The notes under the pieces were generated by a model. That model saw only the letters and a program-made list of their open reading frames with translations, had not been told where the DNA came from and did no database searches. The position numbers and the translations under genes are program-made. This document shows positions 6,650 to 9,062 of a DNA stretch of 9,062 nucleotides, piece by piece. Positions within the stretch are counted from its first letter, which is position 1. Each line of letters begins with the position of its first letter. Source of the stretch: Betaproteobacteria bacterium HGW-Betaproteobacteria-2 (GTDB lineage: Bacteria > Pseudomonadota > Gammaproteobacteria > Burkholderiales > Methylophilaceae); NCBI GenBank assembly GCA_002842255.1, contig PHCM01000043.1, forward strand, positions 1 to 9,062, in the 5' to 3' direction.

Positions 6650-6655
6650 GCAGGA

Positions 6656-6692
6656 AGCCGCTTGTACAGCTGATAGCCGCTCAAGCAGCTGT
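6656..6692. repeat. Short direct repeat with embedded inverted repeat
   Basis: The pattern AGCCGCT-N4-CAGCTG occurs twice with a period of 19 bp (6656-6672 and 6675-6691). Within it ACAGCTG (6666-6672) and CAGCTGT (6686-6692) form an inverted repeat, and GCTTG (6660-6664) can instead pair with CAAGC (6682-6686). The alternatives are mutually exclusive folds. It begins 6 nt after the pump stop codon. Confidence 0.55.
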
Positions 6693-6694
6693 GT

Positions 6695-6728
6695 CGTACC
6701 CGCAAGGGGCACACCCAGCTTCGGTACG
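6695..6728. repeat. Long stem-loop between convergent genes
   Basis: CGTACC (6695-6700) pairs with GGTACG (6723-6728). Inside, AAG (6704-6706) with CTT (6719-6721) and GGG (6707-6709) with CCC (6714-6716) continue the stem to a CACA loop. There is no T-run on either side, so it is not a canonical intrinsic terminator, though it lies where a bidirectional one would be expected. Confidence 0.5.
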
Positions 6729-6744
6729 GGGCTGAAGCCCCTAC
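6724..6744. repeat. REP-like GTAG + GGGGC stem-loop
   Basis: GGGGC (6728-6732) pairs with GCCCC (6737-6741) around TGAA, and GTA (6724-6726) pairs with TAC (6742-6744) across a bulged C. On the minus strand it reads GTAG followed by a GGGC stem, which resembles the head of a REP element. It abuts the stop codon of the pterin dehydratase gene. It overlaps the preceding stem-loop, so the two may form a doublet. Confidence 0.5.
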
Positions 6745-7131
6745 TCAGATGTCGTCGTACTTGATGTACTTGAAGCGCTGGTCGTCATTGGGCGTCCCTT
6801 CAAGCGAACCGCCCTCCTTGCCCGGCTGCCATTGAATCACCTCTTCAATCTTGCGGGCCAGTTCGAAATCCTTGTCGGTAATGCCCTTGGCGCTGTGCGT
6901 GCATAGCTTGACGATGACAAAGGCGTAGGAAACCGTCAGGTCCGGATGATGCCAGGCGGCTTCGGCCAGATGACCGACCGTATTAACCACCATCAACGTA
7001 CCTTTCCAGCTGCCGGTCTTGAATTTGCGTCGTATCCAGCCATCCTCGAAATACCAGTGCGGAAATTCAGCTGCCAGCCTGGCCTTGATTTCAGCTTCGC
7101 TATAAGCTTTGTCTTTGCTGGTTTCAGTCAT
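6745..7131 (-). CDS. Pterin-4a-carbinolamine dehydratase (PCD/DCoH family)
   Basis: The enzyme dehydrates 4a-hydroxytetrahydropterin to the quinonoid dihydropterin in the cytosol. The ATG at 7131 is chosen because AAGGAG (7138-7143) is 6 nt before it; an in-frame TTG at 7137 would leave no spacing. The product is 128 aa. The full family signature is present: E57-x3-H61-H62-P63-x5-Y69-x9-H79-x8-D88, including the catalytic histidines. The core ends near W101 and is followed by an extra tail of about 27 residues (GGSLEGTPNDDQRFKYIKYDD), longer than in minimal PCDs of about 95-115 aa. It is the last gene of the minus-strand operon, 21 nt after the kinase stop. No phenylalanine hydroxylase gene is in the window; with pabB and a COG2054-type kinase next door, a role in pterin/C1 cofactor metabolism is more likely than phenylalanine breakdown. 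That role is inferred; the family call is firm. Confidence 0.93.
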   Translation of the reverse strand: MTETSKDKAYSEAEIKARLAAEFPHWYFEDGWIRRKFKTGSWKGTLMVVNTVGHLAEAAWHHPDLTVSYAFVIVKLCTHSAKGITDKDFELARKIEEVIQWQPGKEGGSLEGTPNDDQRFKYIKYDDI

Positions 7132-7137
7132 GATCAA

Positions 7138-7143
7138 CTCCTT
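7138..7143 (-). promoter_or_regulatory. Ribosome binding site of the pterin dehydratase gene
   Basis: AAGGAG on the minus strand lies 6 nt from the ATG at 7131, and directly abuts the alternative TTG at 7137. The spacing settles the start on the ATG. Confidence 0.8.
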
Positions 7144-7152
7144 GATATCCCG

Positions 7153-7779
7153 TTAATTCCAGGAACAGCGCACCGGCAAGGCGGTCGCCAGTAGCCTCTC
7201 ATCCAACAGGCCATCACTGAACACTGTGAAGTCGGCTTTTCCCATTACCCAGGTCGAAAAATCCTGACCGACAATGTAGTCACCGAAGTGCTCATCGACA
7301 AAACCTTCCTTGGTCAGCCTTTCCAATGAGATCTGCTCCAGTTGCGGTCGTTCCGATTTCACGAGTATCAGCTGGTCGGCATTGAGCTTGTGCGCAAGCC
7401 AGGCAGCCAGGCTGTCTGATGTGATTTCCCAAGTTGTGGGAATGCTTTCATCGGCAATTACCATGCTGCTCGGCAACCAGACCACCGCTTTGTGCTGCCA
7501 GCCACGTTCGGCGATCTCCAGGTCGCTTGCTGCCGTGACCAGGTCCTCATTCAGACCGGCAAGCAGGATGCCGTACTGATCCATGGCCATCACCGCCATC
7601 TTGTGTGCGACCAGATCGCTGATGCCACTCATCAACTGCGATTCATAAACCGCATCAGCCAGTATGCCGCCTCCCGGCACAATGACTATCCTGCCATCAC
7701 CATGTCGCGCCAGCACATCGAGCCAGCCTTGCAGTTCAGGCGAGCCCAGAAGGCTGCCACCAAGCTTGATTACCCACAT
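7153..7779 (-). CDS. Amino-acid-kinase family protein, MfnE/COG2054-like
   Basis: This is a 208-aa single-domain kinase of the aspartokinase/uridylate kinase fold. Motifs visible are the N-terminal phosphate-binding K5-L-G-G-S9, the glycine-rich V34-P-G-G-G38 that binds the phosphoryl acceptor side, and T120-S-D-S-L-A-A-W127 followed by a hydrophobic strand ending K141-S142. There is no ACT or other regulatory domain, so it is not a full aspartokinase or glutamate kinase. The short form with a W-x-x-TSDSLAAWLA segment resembles the archaeal-type kinases that include MfnE, the [5-(aminomethyl)furan-3-yl]methyl phosphate kinase of methanofuran synthesis; methylotrophs keep related genes with their H4MPT/methylofuran genes. 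The substrate is therefore a guess from family and context. The start ATG is 3 nt after the pabB stop, which suggests translational coupling; the dehydratase follows after 21 nt. Confidence 0.82.
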   Translation of the reverse strand: MWVIKLGGSLLGSPELQGWLDVLARHGDGRIVIVPGGGILADAVYESQLMSGISDLVAHKMAVMAMDQYGILLAGLNEDLVTAASDLEIAERGWQHKAVVWLPSSMVIADESIPTTWEITSDSLAAWLAHKLNADQLILVKSERPQLEQISLERLTKEGFVDEHFGDYIVGQDFSTWVMGKADFTVFSDGLLDERLLATALPVRCSWN

Positions 7780-7782
7780 AGT

Positions 7783-9062
7783 TCACTCGCTTTGTTGAGA
7801 ATTATATTTTTCGGATTCTTGTCTTGTCGTTTTATCAGCAAAGTATTGCATCAACTGCAGCATGGAAGAAGCCTTATCCCAGGTTTCCCGGTATTCCTTT
7901 TGCATTTCCGAATCGGCGACAATGCCGCCACCGGCCCAGAAGCGTATTTCACCATGTGAATAAACCGCAGTGCGGATGGCAATATTGGTATCCATATTGC
8001 CATCAAAACCAATATAACCGATAGCCCCGCAATAGAGACCTCGCCGGTGCGGCTCCAGCTCCTCGATGATCTGCATGGCCCGCAACTTCGGCGCACCGGT
8101 GATGGAACCACCGGGGAAACAGCCCCGCAGCAAATCGACTGAAGTCCTGTTGTCTGCCAAGGTTCCGGTCACGGTGCTGACAAGATGATGCACATTGGCA
8201 AAACTTTCCAGGGCGAACAGGCGGTCGGCACGCACGCTGCCGACTTCGCAGTTCTTGCTGATGTCGTTGCGCAGTAGATCAACAATCATCAGGTTCTCCG
8301 CCCTGTCCTTCAGGCTGGTGCCAAGTTCTTCCGCATTACGCCGGTCTTCTGCTGCATCCCTGGCTCTGGGGCGCGTGCCCTTGATGGGTCGGGTCTCCAC
8401 ATGCCTGCCGTTGACCTGCAAAAAACGCTCCGGGGAGGCAGAAAGCACCTGGCAATGCGGAAAACGCATGTAGGCCATGAACGGTGCCGGGCTGATTTTG
8501 CGCAAATGCTGGTAGGCAAGCCAGCCATCGCCTTCGGCCGGAGCGGAGAATCGTTGCGCCAGATTGACCTGATAACAATCACCTTCCGTGATGTAGGTTT
8601 TGATGCGATCGAACTTGTCAGCATAGGCAGCTTGATCCATATTGGAGGCTACGGGCGAAACCACATGAAATCCATCGCCGCCTCCAACCGGTGAAGGCAC
8701 CTCAGCAAACAGTTCGCACAGTGCAGACCAATTGGCCTCGGTCGTGGAATCCAGACCGAAAGACACGAGGTGCGCCTGCTGCTCACGATGGTCGACGATG
8801 ACGGCCCAGTCGTAGATGCCGACGCACATATCAGGGATGTGTTCGGCATCAAGCGCGCTATCTGGCAACTTTTCCAGATAGCGGCCGAGATCGTAACCGA
8901 AATAACCGACTGCACCGCCGGCAAAGGGCCGCCCGGATTCCTGCTGCGGATAGGCCGCGAGTATCGACTTCAGCACACTGAAGGGCTCTTCTTCGAACTG
9001 CTGGTGCTGACCGTTCCTGCTGACGGTCGTCACGCCTTGCTGCGTGACGAGGGTAATGAAAG
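7783..9062 (-). CDS. pabB: Aminodeoxychorismate synthase component I (5' end outside window)
   Basis: PabB converts chorismate plus ammonia (supplied by the PabA glutaminase) to 4-amino-4-deoxychorismate, precursor of p-aminobenzoate for folate and, where present, methanopterin. About 425 codons are visible. The reading frame stays open to the window edge upstream of the GTG at 9033 (codons FITLVTQQG), so the true start lies beyond; E. coli PabB has 453 residues. Chorismate-binding signatures are clear: SASPERF, ETRPIKGTRPR with the PabB-type active lysine (codon 8380-8382, matching E. coli Lys274; anthranilate synthases have Ala there), HLVSTVTG, FPGGSITGAPK, GAIGYIGFDG and WAGGGIVADS. The N-terminal AGGAVGYFGYD segment is also typical. 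The last 15 or so residues are a polar tail. It heads the operon with the kinase and pterin dehydratase. The lysine argues well against TrpE. Confidence 0.94.
   Translation of the reverse strand, partial: FITLVTQQGVTTVSRNGQHQQFEEEPFSVLKSILAAYPQQESGRPFAGGAVGYFGYDLGRYLEKLPDSALDAEHIPDMCVGIYDWAVIVDHREQQAHLVSFGLDSTTEANWSALCELFAEVPSPVGGGDGFHVVSPVASNMDQAAYADKFDRIKTYITEGDCYQVNLAQRFSAPAEGDGWLAYQHLRKISPAPFMAYMRFPHCQVLSASPERFLQVNGRHVETRPIKGTRPRARDAAEDRRNAEELGTSLKDRAENLMIVDLLRNDISKNCEVGSVRADRLFALESFANVHHLVSTVTGTLADNRTSVDLLRGCFPGGSITGAPKLRAMQIIEELEPHRRGLYCGAIGYIGFDGNMDTNIAIRTAVYSHGEIRFWAGGGIVADSEMQKEYRETWDKASSMLQLMQYFADKTTRQESEKYNSQQSE

Noticed and set aside
7783..9062. Anthranilate synthase component I (TrpE)
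   Set aside because: The active-site motif is PIKGT with the PabB lysine, where TrpE has alanine (AGT), and no trp genes are adjacent.

Overview
The window looks like chromosomal DNA from a proteobacterium of moderate G+C, probably a methylotrophic or related beta- or gammaproteobacterium. That placement is an inference. It rests on the style of the tRNA and RND genes and on a cofactor cluster (pabB, a COG2054-type kinase, pterin dehydratase) of the kind tied to tetrahydromethanopterin/methylofuran C1 metabolism. No phage, transposase, integrase or CRISPR array was seen.

Layout. (1) 12-96, minus: tRNA-Leu(UAG) with encoded CCA and a candidate sigma70 promoter at 184-212. (2) 313-561, plus: an 82-aa conserved-looking protein of unknown function. 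(3) 699-6649, plus: a three-gene tripartite efflux operon encoding a TolC-family outer-membrane lipoprotein, an unusual periplasmic adaptor without a lipoyl domain, and a 1046-aa heavy-metal-type RND pump. (4) 3223-3448, between adaptor and pump: a perfect 16-bp inverted repeat across the adaptor stop codon, followed by three spaced hairpin units (about 72 bp period) whose stems show compensatory changes. (5) 6650-6744: a convergent intergenic region packed with short direct and inverted repeats and two GC-rich stem-loops. (6) 6745-9062, minus: pabB (5' end outside the window), a small amino-acid-kinase-family protein and pterin-4a-carbinolamine dehydratase, closely spaced and so probably one operon.

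How the parts work together. The efflux operon should build a cell-envelope-spanning pump that exports an ion or small molecule from periplasm or inner membrane to the outside. Residues that align with known metal sites do not support a Cu/Ag specificity, so the substrate is open. The minus-strand operon joins p-aminobenzoate synthesis (PabB) with a pterin enzyme and a kinase resembling the methanofuran-pathway MfnE, which suggests supply of pterin/C1 cofactors. The least ordinary feature is the covarying hairpin array inside the efflux operon: it separates pump from adaptor by 273 nt where the preceding gap is only 20 nt, and may tune pump expression or be a REP/BIME-like mobile repeat.
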